NCBI GenBank assembly: GCA_947471745.1
Contig: CANJKZ010000172.1
Coordinates: 444,001-508,000 of the forward strand
DNA from: Closterium sp. Naga37s-1
Lineage: Eukaryota > Streptophyta > Zygnematophyceae > Desmidiales > Closteriaceae
DNA: 64,000 nucleotides
Reading direction: 5' to 3'
Shown here: positions 40,898 to 50,608 of the stretch, piece by piece
How positions within the stretch are numbered: the stretch's first letter is position 1
Layout: each line of letters begins with the position of its first letter
Translations under genes and position numbers: made by a program
The notes under the pieces: model-generated
Told to the model about the DNA's origin: nothing
Databases searched by the model: none
The model's input: only the letters and a program-made list of their open reading frames with translations

Positions 40898-42731
40898 CCC
40901 ACATGCAGATGGTGGTACCGATGGCAAACAAATACTCCACTCCCAGCAGTAGATCGTAGTCTTCTGATGTAGACACTCCACAGTGCATCCGCACTATGCA
41001 CTCGTCTTGATGTCCGGGCCGTATCACGATTTCCACCGTGCTGCGGGTCTTCGGCATCCACTTCGCCGTGCCCCCTTCCGCGGTCATCAGTAGGTAGCCT
41101 TCGGGTATCACTCGGTCCTCTCTGTCCAATCCCTGCAACCTGGCCATGGGCGCTCCGATCAGCACATTGTGCGCTCCTGTATCCACGATCGCCTGCTTGA
41201 CTTTGACGCCACCCACACTCATCACCCCCAGTTCCACCACCAATACTGACGGCTGACATGCCATCCTCTCCAGGGGATGGCGTCGTGCTGCTCCCGCAGT
41301 TCTCGCCTCCGTGGTGTCTCTCCTTGGTCCTTGCTCCCGCACTAGGGTTTCTCGCGGGAAGTACCGGTGTCGTGCTCGTAACCCAAGTTCCCCCCTCTCC
41401 CGCACAGGACGTGCCATCAGCGCAAAGCTGGCCTCGCTTCCTTCCTCATCTTCTTCCTCCGTCCTTGCTAGCATTGCGTTTCCCTTTTGCTCCGGTCCGG
41501 CCATCTCCTCCAGCTGCCGCTGTAGTCGAGCGATCTGTGCCTTTACTTCCTCTGGATCTTTCTTCATTCGTCCTTCCCTCGTGGAGGCGTAGCAGTCTTT
41601 CCCTTGATGTCCCTTTCTTCCACAGCGGTCACACATCGGTGCGTCGGGGCAGTCTCTCCTCAGGTGATCTTCACTCCCGCAGGTGGAGCAGGCCGGCGGA
41701 TTACGACAATCCCTCCTCAAATGCCCTAGCTGGCCGCAGTTGTGACAACGCCGTTCATCTCCCGCCCCACGTGGTGGCTTCTCTCTTTCCGCTGGCGTCG
41801 CTGCCCAGGCTGGCCTCCTCCGCTCGCTTCCCCTTTCCGTAGTCGTCTCGATTTCACACAGCCGACGACCGATCTCCACTCGTTTCACCATCTCATAGAC
41901 CTCCTTCAGCGTGGCTTGTGCCCCCATCTCGAAGACCCGGACTGCCACATCTCGCCGTAGTTCATAGTGCAGTCCGTTCAGAAACTTGCTAACCAGCCGA
42001 CTCGTGTCTTGACAACTCATATCTTCTGCCAGTTCCACCAGCCTGCCGTAATATGCCAGTCGCGACTCCCCCGTGCGACGGCGGAACTCCCTGAATTCTG
42101 CTACCCTTTCCGGTGTCTGCGCTGGGAATTGATCTTCTAGCATACTCAAGAAACGTGTCGTAGGATCTCGTTCTCCCGGTGCTGCACGCGCTGTCCACTC
42201 CAGCAACTCTCTCCTGCTGAGGCGATAGAAGGTTTCCGCTTCTCCGGTCAGAGTATTAGCGAGTCCCCTGAAAAACTCCTCTGGATCCAGCCGATCTCGT
42301 TCCCACCGGGCCCGCAGCTTATCCAACTGCATCACATAATTCTTGATCGTTGGTCCTCGCCGTGTATCGCCAAAGAAACGCTCGGGGACTTCAATTTTCG
42401 GTAGCAGAGTGTATTTCCACCGCTGCGCGGACGCATCCTCTTGCCACGACACGCTCCTCCGATAAGAGCCGGTCGAGCGTTCTCCCCCTGCAGTGCGCAT
42501 CGGTCTTCCTTCCGATCGCACATCCTTCCTTGCCGCTCCTTGGGATTCCTTTTCCTCGCCTTCTGGTCGATCCGCTCTTTCTGCGTCCCGTTTCGGCGAT
42601 CCATCGTCTCGGGGCTCATCAACCCCCATGTCCGTTCCCTGATTCATCACACCAGGTAGTCCAGTTGCCGCCGCCTCCGCGTTCTCGTTCTCTTCTTCTA
42701 AATCGTATTCCGTCCCTCCTCGTGTACGCAT
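40863..42731 (-). CDS. Gypsy-M Gag and protease
   Basis: 622 codons from ATG. N-terminal charged region (1-105), Gag capsid domain (about 128-295: TIKNYVMQLDKLRARWERD, FLSMLEDQFPAQTPE), three CCHC knuckles at about 329-342 (CHNCGQLGHLRRDC), 348-361 (CSTCGSEDHLRRDC, acidic in place of Gly) and 367-380 (CDRCGRKGHQGKDC), a basic/acidic linker, and a retropepsin-like domain with IVDTGAHNVLIG at 515-526 and LLLGVEYL near 595. Homology leaves this frame near 40898 in a CCC (plus strand) and continues one base over into the methyltransferase, so the last dozen codons are probably not the original end. Whether that is damage or programmed frameshifting is open. Confidence 0.88.
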   Translation of the reverse strand: MRTRGGTEYDLEEENENAEAAATGLPGVMNQGTDMGVDEPRDDGSPKRDAERADRPEGEEKESQGAARKDVRSEGRPMRTAGGERSTGSYRRSVSWQEDASAQRWKYTLLPKIEVPERFFGDTRRGPTIKNYVMQLDKLRARWERDRLDPEEFFRGLANTLTGEAETFYRLSRRELLEWTARAAPGERDPTTRFLSMLEDQFPAQTPERVAEFREFRRRTGESRLAYYGRLVELAEDMSCQDTSRLVSKFLNGLHYELRRDVAVRVFEMGAQATLKEVYEMVKRVEIGRRLCEIETTTERGSERRRPAWAATPAEREKPPRGAGDERRCHNCGQLGHLRRDCRNPPACSTCGSEDHLRRDCPDAPMCDRCGRKGHQGKDCYASTREGRMKKDPEEVKAQIARLQRQLEEMAGPEQKGNAMLARTEEEDEEGSEASFALMARPVRERGELGLRARHRYFPRETLVREQGPRRDTTEARTAGAARRHPLERMACQPSVLVVELGVMSVGGVKVKQAIVDTGAHNVLIGAPMARLQGLDREDRVIPEGYLLMTAEGGTAKWMPKTRSTVEIVIRPGHQDECIVRMHCGVSTSEDYDLLLGVEYLFAIGTTICMWEVSGDLLGARQ

Positions 42732-43380
42732 ACTACTACCACCGAAGATTGTTTTTATGTAATAAGCCCATTCAGCTTACTCACACCTGCTAACGAGAAC
42801 TGCCTACAGTGCTCCCTCCATATCTCCAGGGTTTGTTATGGTCTGACGCTCACTCCCACATGGTTCTGAGGCAATCACATGAGTATTACAGAACATACAA
42901 TGCAGAGTCAAATGCCCGTACCCCCTATATCCGTGCCTGCACCCTCCCCCTATTGCTACACCTCTAGATCCCCTTGAAGGTGATAGCCTTCTGCCGAAGC
43001 GAAGGGCCACCCTTTCCCCCTCCTGCCACCGCCACTTAGCCGCCCTGCTGCTTGTCCTCCAGCGCGTGCCTGTAACTCCAGCTGGCTCGAGCATTCAACC
43101 TGCAAGGAAACGAAACATGCACACTTCACACGAAACAAAAGCTCCTTCCAGCTGTTACCCTGCCCCGCTTCGCCCATGCGACGCTTTGCTGACACAGCAA
43201 CCCTCAGGCCCCCAGCCATCAACCCTACCTCGCTTCTCATCCTTGGTATTCAGGTACGCAGCGAACTGTACAAATATACGGTATGTACACTCACTTCTCT
43301 GCTCGGTAAAACACGCGACATCAATCACGAAATGCATAATTTCCCATGCCGTGTGTGCACTAGAAGAACTACCGTCGCAG
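42732..43380. other. Upstream flank of Gypsy-M
   Basis: Should contain leader and 5' LTR of Gypsy-M, but I found no PBS matching an initiator Met-tRNA and no repeat shared with 35571-36393. No gene recognised. Confidence 0.4.
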
Positions 43381-44440
43381 GAGTGGCGGTGGGGTGTTGG
43401 GTGTTGGGGGGACGCAGGAGTGGCGGTGGGGGGTGGTTGCACCTCCAGCGCCCCGCTGCTCTGCTTCGTCACCAAGCCAGCAGTCCCCCTCCTCCGCCTC
43501 TCCTTTCCCCCCCTGCTGCTTCTACTGCAGCGGCGGTTTCTGTCCGGCGCCTCGTGCGCCTCTGCCTGGCGCCTCGTGCGCCCTGCCCGCCCGCGCCCGC
43601 CCCACCAGATCGCACACCTCGCCCCCCCCTCCCTTCTATTCCCTCTCCCTACTACGTGTGCAGCAGTTTGGGGGGAGGGGGAGGGGGTGTAAGGGGGAGG
43701 TGGCACCAACTGCACCACCCTCCTCTTCTCTCTTTCACGGCCGCACTTGCTGCTGTGGGGGGGGAGGGTGGAGTGGTGGGAGTGACGGGAGGAGCTACAG
43801 CCGCTGCCGCTCGCCTTCCCCTCTCTCTCCCTGCTGCGCGTGCAACAGTGGGGGGGGGTGGGTTTGGGGTGGTGGGTGTGAGCACCCATCTGCCGCCGCT
43901 CCTCCTCTCTCTCTCACTGCCGCACGTGCCGCCGTGGGGTGGAGGGTGAGGCGGTGGCGGGTTTCTGGCCGCCGTGTGAAGGCTTGAGCAGGGACCACCA
44001 TGGTTGGGGAAGGCTTTGGAGGATGGGTGGGGGGAAGGCGTGAGGTTCCAGGGGGCGGTTGACAAGGGGGTGAGGTTGAGGGGGGTGGCTGAAAGGGGGC
44101 GTGGAATTAGGGGATTAGTAAGAGGGGTTTGCCGCGCTAGGCTCCCCCCACCTCCTCTCCCCCCTCTCTCACCCTCCCCCCCTTTGTAAAACGGGGGTTC
44201 GTAAGAGGGGTTCGCCGCGTGGCTCCCCCCACCTCCTCTCCTCATCCCTCTCTCACCCCCCCCCCCCCTTTGTAAAATGGGGGTTCGTAAGAGGGGCTCG
44301 CCGCTTGGCTCCCCCACCTCCTCTCCTCATTCCTCTCCTCTCCCCTCTCTCTCTCTTGTCTCCTCCTCCTCGCATTCCTCTCTGTTGTCTTCCATTGCGC
44401 GTGGTGTACCCCTTCAGGGGGTGTTTCTGCACATGGTTCT
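43380..44440. repeat. GC-rich low-complexity block with ~80-bp tandem repeat
   Basis: Strand-biased G-rich and C-rich stretches. From about 44110 to 44340 a unit of roughly 80 bp (taagaggggtt...ctcccccacctcctctc...tttgtaaaa) repeats three times with decreasing length. Several long frames on both strands are compositional. Confidence 0.6.
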
Positions 44441-44441
44441 T

Positions 44442-44508
44442 CACTGCAGGCAGTTAGTGGGTGTGTTAGAATATAATTGTATACATTATATTATAACTGC
44501 CTGTAGTG
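44442..44508. repeat. Imperfect palindrome at a possible solo LTR start
   Basis: 15-bp arms CACTGCAGGCAGTTA and its complement with one mismatch enclose a second inverted pair AATATAAT/ATTATATT. From 44464 the sequence tgttagaatata...gcctgtagtg has the look of the LTR starts in this window. A right end could not be defined. Confidence 0.4.
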
Positions 44509-44679
44509 TAGACTTACTGTAGTGCCAACCTTGTTTGGTGGTGCACCTTGCTTTCTTTGCATATATCCTTGTACCTTCTCTCTTTGTTCAACACCTTTTT
44601 GGCTTGCACTTTCCTCTCGCTACTTGTTAAATCTAAACCCTAGGCTACTAAGTCTACTAAGTAAAGCAACTATTTCAAC

Positions 44680-46248
44680 AATTGTATGCAAAACCGTCAA
44701 TACCTCAGTTTTGGAGGTAATGACATCATTTCTCAATACTGCGTCTTTTATTAATTCAACTATTGATTTCTACCAAGCTTAGCTTTGCGCTAAAATATTA
44801 TTCCATCGGGCAATTGTTTCTGCGAGAAGAGCATTACTGTTCAAGAAAATATAAAACCCAATCGGGAAGGGATGCGACTCGGGGAGGCATCAACCCTAAA
44901 AATAATGCCCTTTCCCGTGTTTAGGGTTGATCTCTCCCGGAAATGCATCCAGGTCCCTAGGGGTTTTAGTTTGTTTTCTGCCCTGCCCTAACAGTTCCCC
45001 GTAGCGTCGTCGTCGTGTACTTTCATTCCAACGGAATTTTCCGCTTAATGTATCGTGCACATTTAGCTGAAAATTGTTGCCCACATGAATCGTTGTTAGG
45101 CGCCTAACAAAGCGCAGTAAGAACCACTAAAATAAGAAATAGAAAACAAAATCGATTACTACACATATTTCTTCCTTTTTTGTGTTGCGTCAGCTGTTAC
45201 ACAGTGTTTTGAGTGGCGGTACCAGACAAACTTGCGCAGCAGAACCGGGGTATCGACGGTTTTGCATAAAATTGCATAGGGTTACCATACTCTTTTGCAT
45301 GCCTATGATGTTGGCCCCACATTTTGCAGGAATCCGAAACGAGCACGTAGTTTTGAGTGTCTGCGGTGGTCTAACGAACACCACCGTTTCACACCCCCCT
45401 TGCAGGAATCGTGCGATTATGGACAGGGTCGTTCCTTGGCGAGATTGAAAAAGTTGTTTGAAAGATTTGAAGGCATTTACCGGGTTTGCAATGCGGTGAC
45501 TGACAGATTTTCGCCGATCGATCGCTCCATGTGACTCGTCGTGGCATAACGAACATTCCCTTGTGTACCACGTCGCACTAAGCGGCTAAAGGTACCGCGG
45601 ACTTCTAGGCGGCAAAGTGACCCAAATGTGAGTCAACTGAGCCATCGAGGACCGATTATGTTTCGGACACTTATGGAAATAGGTACTCACAGGAAACCCG
45701 AAGTCTGGCAGACTTAGCTCGCGATTAGACAGATACAAGTCAGCAACATTTCGCAGACCTATTGAACTCGCAAAACAAATGCTATTCTAAGGACCTGCTA
45801 CCCAGCATCTCTCCCCCATAGCCTTTCAATGCGAACGTTGATCTCAGCCGTTATCGTGACTTAGACCACTCTGTACTGATCAATCACACCAACGACACTC
45901 GCTGATGACGAGAGCCCATCCCCATTGTACCATCTCGATCAAGCAATGGCTGCCGCCCGCGGTTCGTCCTCACGACTTTATTGCTTCCGACTTATGCGGC
46001 AAGTGCCTACGCAACGGGACTCGATGACGTGTTGGGTTGGATCTCGCGTTTTCTGCTCTCCTACTCTCCTCCAGCACTGCTCGCACCAACGAGGCCTGGT
46101 AGTCATACGTACAACAGAGCATCTCGCATATGAACAAGCGTCAGCAGTGCAAACACACCAGAGCATCCCGCATTGTTTCCTTCAGTAAATCCGATTTGAG
46201 GATTGTCAGGCAAGTCGAATTTGTCTCCTCAGACAAGCGGAAACGGTG
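44680..46248. other. Unique sequence upstream of the phytocyanin gene
   Basis: Balanced base composition, no LTR features. Short unrecognised frames only. It presumably holds the promoter of the downstream gene; I cannot point to specific elements. Confidence 0.45.
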
Positions 46249-47820
46249 ATGGCGAGTCGGCTGTCCCTGATAGCGCTGCTGCTGCTCTCAGGTACGTTAT
46301 TGCAACCGCAGCTAGCCGGTACACTCTCTCAAAGCGCAGAAGCTTCGTCCGAAATGGGTTAACTCTAGGGTTTCCTTTCAGGCTCTGCACTGAATCCTCC
46401 TCATCTTCAATTCGCCTTTGAGTCGACTCAAAAGTGGTCTTTAGGGTTTCCGGTCAGTTTCTGCACTGAATCCTCCTCATCTTCAATCCGGTACATCTAC
46501 ATGGTCTCCAGACTTGGTACACAAGTGAAATCATGTCTCGTTTAGCACTAGACCTACTAGTGCACGAAGCTTCTATACGTTAGTGCTAAATGAACCATTC
46601 GCAAGTCTTAGCTCGCTTGTGTGATCCGACTCGCTGACAAAATGGTTCTTACCGACTGAGCCCCATAGTTCAGAGAGCCTCGGATAGTTCAGGGGGGCTC
46701 GGATAGTTCCAAACCGACTCGCTTACAAACTGCTTCATACCGACTGAGCCCGATAGTTCAGAGAGCCTCTGATAGTAGTTCTGAACCGACCTGCGATCGT
46801 GGATCGGGGCGTTTCTGCTTCTTGGCTCCGGCGTTCCACGTGTCCTGTTCTGTGTGGGGCTGCTGACGTTGTGTTGCGAGCTGTTTTTTTATGACTACCT
46901 CGTATCCTTTCACCCAGCCAACTTCTCCCTTGCTGACTGTGCAGGTTGCTCATTGGACCTTTCTAGCACAACCGGCGGCCCGACACTCGTGGTAAGCGTG
47001 TTGCCGCGAAGTCCTTCACATAGCCCCCTTTTCCCCCTCCTTCCCTTTCCTCCCCATGCTCCTCCTTCCTCCTTCCTCTCACCCCTTTTCCCTCCTCCCC
47101 TCTGCGACACACATGATTGACACAAGGGTTGAAAACCGTTTGTGCTTGTTTCATTTTTTTTAATCTCCTCGAAAATATTGTTTGTGCTTGTTTGGTTTCC
47201 TCCTCTTCCAATGCAGCATACCGCAACGTACGTGGTTGGTGGCAAGAAGGGTTGGCCTGGCGTCAAGTCTTGGCCTTTACCGTCTTCTTTCTCTTCCTCT
47301 GATACGCTTGGTACGCGTTTACTCTTGAATCAACCCAACAGTCAACTCAGTTTATTGGCGCGCACGCTTTTTTAGACTGTAAATACATCACTATGTGTTG
47401 CGTATGCGTAACCATGTGTTGTTATCCGGCTACAGTGGTGCCGGGTACGCAATGAGCCTTGCACGACTCTTCTTCCTTTCCCCCCTCTCTCTCACCGTTC
47501 CCCCTCTCCAGTCTTCAAGTGGGACAGTGACCAATTCGCCTCTCTCTTTGGGCCCAAGCACAGTATAGCTGAGGCTGCTTTTGAGTCGACTCAAAAGCAG
47601 CTCTTCTTCCTTTCCCCCCTCTCTCTCACCGTTCCCCCTCTCCAGTCTTCAAGTGGGACAGTGACCAATTTGCCTCCCTCTTTGGGCCCAAGCACAGCCT
47701 GGCAGAGGCTGGTACTGCGACGGCCTTTCTCAACTGTGACACCAAGACAGTTGGGAAAGTGCATGTGAAGGCCTCGCTCAAGGCACAGTACACTATTTCA
47801 ATTGATGGGGCGGATCATCG
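46249..47820 (+). pseudogene. Phytocyanin (plastocyanin-like) gene, 3' end cut off by Copia-E
   Basis: Four exons with GT-AG borders and consistent phases: 46249-46291, 46945-46991, 47217-47310 and 47646 onward. They encode a signal peptide (MASRLSLIALLLLS), a short Ser/Thr/Gly segment, then the cupredoxin start HTATYVVGGKKGWPG and, over the exon 3/4 junction, DTLVFKWDSDQ, the typical phytocyanin strand. KHSLAE provides the first copper-ligand His, and FLNCD precedes ISIDGADH. The reading stops at the Copia-E LTR before the Cys-x-His ligand loop, so the metal site is incomplete. The expected product is a secreted or wall-associated copper protein. No continuation is found after Copia-E at 60563. 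First gene in the window that looks host-derived. Confidence 0.78.
47467..47700 (+). repeat. Tandem duplication of the exon 4 acceptor region
   Basis: The segment ctcttcttcctttcccccc through tctccag and the first 50 bases of exon 4 occurs at 47467-47562 and again from 47601. Both copies have a pyrimidine tract and AG. Only the second acceptor (exon from 47646) keeps the frame into the conserved C-terminal part; using the first (47512) shifts it, as the copies are 134 bp apart. Confidence 0.8.
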
Positions 47821-47951
47821 TGTTAGAATAAGCATGAATGAATGAGTGAAGTAGGCAAGAGGTGAGTACAAGTAGGGGAAACCTAACCCTAAAGTGTTGT
47901 ACTCACAGGAGTGACCCTACTGTAGCCTAGAGATACAATTGTAATTTGACA
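47821..47951 (-). repeat. Copia-E 3' LTR
   Basis: 131 bp; minus strand starts TGTCAAATTAC and ends TTCTAACA. It abuts the truncated phytocyanin exon. Confidence 0.92.
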
Positions 47952-48175
47952 CACCCCCATAGACAAAGTAGGGGACAGCAAACACAACAAGCGGTCACAA
48001 GACCAGTCTGCAGAAGAGAACACAGCTCAGGGTGGATCACAAAGTCACCACGTATTCTGAGCAAAAGCAAGTGGCCACAAGGCCAGTTCACATGCAGAGG
48101 TATATAATAGCAAGGCAGTACACTGATCACAACCTAGCAAGAGAAAACATGCAGGTATAAGATATATAGCAGTGT
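47952..48175 (-). promoter_or_regulatory. Copia-E 3' UTR and polypurine tract
   Basis: Minus strand shows the conserved gatccaccctgagct and gactggtcttgtgacc words, then cccctactttgtctatgggggtg at the LTR. Confidence 0.65.
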
Positions 48176-50338
48176 ACAACAAGAGCAAGTCAAGCAACCA
48201 GCAGGTGAGGCAGAGTGGGCACAAGCCCAAGAGCAGTGCAGAAACGCTGATGATCACCAGACCCAAGGGCCTTGTGAAGACATCAGCAGTGTTGGCCCGA
48301 GAGGCCATGAAAGCAAGGCGCAGCTGACAACGCTGCTGCAGCTCACGCGCCAGGAAGTAGCGAAGAGCAATGTGCTTCGTTCGGTGCTCCAGTCTCTGCT
48401 CGCGACACAAGGCAAGCATTGCCTTGTTGTCGACGTACAGAACTGGAGGAGAACGAGGCCGCTCCCCCAAGTCGGTCAGCAGGTAGGTCAGCCAGCGTAG
48501 CTCCTGTGCAGCCATGGCCCCAGCGTAGATCTCGGCCTCACAGCTGGAACCAAGCACAGAAGAAAAACGAGTGGACCTCCACGAGACAGAACCAGAGCCA
48601 AGACTAAAGGTGTAACCCTGTGACGAACGCTGAGTCGTCTGGTCGTCGGCCCAAGAAGCGTCGGAGTGTCCTGTGAGGACCACCAAACCCCGTCCTCCAA
48701 GCACGAGCCCCATGCCCGATGTGCTGCACAAGTAACACAGTACCCTCTTTGCAGCATCAAAGTGCACCTTTCGGTGTCGACCGGGTGCCACGTAGCGAGC
48801 CAGGATGCTGAGAGGGTACGCGAGGTTAGGTCGTGTGCACGTCATCAGGTACTCAAGCTCTGGGTACGGACCACTCGGCTCTACGGACTCGTCCGAAGGT
48901 GGAGCTGAGAGCGAGTGGCCGGTAGACAGAGGAGTGGGCTGTGGCGAGGACCACGTGAAGCGAAAGCGCTGAAGGACCTGCTGCACCATGTGTGACTTAG
49001 TGAGGGTGATGGTGCGCCGTGCTCTGTCCCGGGTGATCTGCAAGCCAAGATAGCTCCGCAGCTGACCCAGGTCAGTGCATGTGTGTCTCTCCTGCAGCTC
49101 CGCCTTCACTAGGGTCAGTGCCTCAGTGTCAGCAGTAGCAAAAACCAAGTCGTCGACGTACACGAGGATGAAGAACGGCGACAGAGTAGTGTCGGTGTGT
49201 AGAAACAGCGACGGTCAGCCGTCGAAGGAGCAAACCCAAGAGCCGCAAGTATCGTCCTCAGTGTGTCGTGCCACTCGCGGGGCACCTGACGCAGGCCGTA
49301 CACTGGTCGCCGTAGGCTCCACTAGGTACCCTCAGGAAACGACCCAGTGAAGCCCTATGGACGGCGCAACCAGATGGCCTCGTGAAGGCTACCCTGCAAG
49401 AAAGCTGTCGAGAAGTCAAGGGAGTGCAGCTCGTAGTCACGCTGAGCTGCAACGTGTAGCAACAGCCGAAGAGTGGTCATCTTCGGGGTGGGGGAGAAGG
49501 TCTGAAAGAAGTCGACCCCCTCACGCTGACTGAAGCCTCGAGCAACGTAACGTGCCTTGAAGGCAGGCGGAGAACCCGGCGGCCGCTTCACCCTGAAAAT
49601 CCACATGCCAGTGACGATGTTCGCCCCAGGTGGGGGAACCTCGTCGACGTAGGTGCCTGTGGACTTCCAGGAAGCCATCTCTGCGTCCATGGCTGTCTGC
49701 CACTGAGAGGAGTACTCACCCGAAATCGCCTCCCTGTAGGAGCGCGGGGTGGGGATGTCAAGTGCATCCGGGTCTCCCTCAGGGGCAAGCAGCATGGTCG
49801 CGTGATGGGGTGCAGCGACCGCAAGGCACTCCAGCTCCTCCTGCCTGTCCTCAAGAACGTCACAGCCAAGGGCAGTACAGCCAGGAGTAGTCTCACCCCC
49901 GACGGACGGAGGACAGGCAGGGACAGGGTCAGAGACAAGACTCGCAAGGTAGTCGAGGCGTTACACAGCAGCAAATTCAACGAGCTCAGCTACTAGGGTA
50001 GACGCAGCAGGAGACGAGAACGTAGGGACCGTCACAACCGTAGCAAGAAGGCGAGTGACAGTCGGACTGGACGCACGAGCAAGGTCAGACGGAGGGTCAG
50101 CAACGTAAGGCAGAGAGGACGCAGGAGGTAACGGTAGGACAACACGCTGAGGAACAGAGGAAGGACGGAGTGTCATATTGTGAGTGCCGGGGACAGCCGG
50201 AGCACGCGGACGACGAGTACGAGAAACACGAGCACGGACAGCAGCCCTAGGCTCAGGCTCAAGGTCAAAGCTAGACTCAGGCTCTCGACGCTCAGGGGTG
50301 GAAGCACGAGTCTCAGGCTCTCGACGCTTAGTTAGGGA
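48176..50338 (-). pseudogene. Copia-E RT and RNase H remnant
   Basis: Minus strand: SSQWQTAMDAEMASWKSTG, KARYVARGFSQREGVDFFQT, FSTAFLQGSLHEAIWL, then YVDDLVFATADTE and RNase H (CEAEIYAGAMAAQELRW). Lesions include stops near 49960 and at 49355, frameshifts around 49215 and 49325, a 12-bp in-frame loss of the GCLM residues in the otherwise invariant ELVGCLMYLMT, and a frameshift in the C-terminal TKAL region. The frame before 50338 continues at 56018 on the other side of Copia-F. Confidence 0.88.
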
Positions 50339-50594
50339 TGTTGGAGTAGGCTACAGCTCGCTCTGGCCTTTATTTTGGTGTTCTCTTATCGTTCCACCAT
50401 GCTTAGAGCGAGTTACGCTTCCAAGTTCAATTTAGGTTCATTTCGTAGCTATAGTACAAACTGAACACACCCTAAGTTTAATTAGGGTTTCCAATTCCTT
50501 TCTAGACTTGTAATCTCGACACAATTTTTCTAATACAATTCTCTCGCTACCTTCTCTCTTCCTAGCCATGGCTACCACACTCTCAGCTTTAACA
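50339..50594 (+). repeat. Copia-F 5' LTR
   Basis: 256 bp, tgttggag to tttaaca. Confidence 0.94.
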
Positions 50595-50608
50595 TGGTAT
50601 CTAGAGCC
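50595..50608 (+). other. Copia-F primer-binding site
   Basis: TGGTATCTAGAGCC adjoining the LTR; initiator Met-tRNA complement with one altered/inserted base. Confidence 0.8.

Larger units (their letters stand above)
36394..42731 (-). mobile_element. Gypsy-M: Ty3/gypsy element carrying a DNA methyltransferase
   Basis: On the minus strand one polyprotein order can be followed: Gag, three CCHC knuckles, DTG protease, C5 DNA methyltransferase, acidic spacer, RT (YIDD), RNase H, HHCC/DDE integrase. RT before integrase is the Ty3 order. The frame is broken at about 40898 (one base), 39944 (TAG), 39269 (TAG), 38327 (TAA) and about 37620 (one base), so this copy is dead. LTRs were not found; the limits given are those of the coding region. 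Methyltransferase capture by retrotransposons has been reported in charophytes and dinoflagellates, which supports the reading and the host guess. Confidence 0.9.

Noticed and set aside
43066-44317. Frames of about 200-257 codons around the GC-rich block
   Set aside because: Overlap on both strands, low complexity, no conserved motif, no splice logic.
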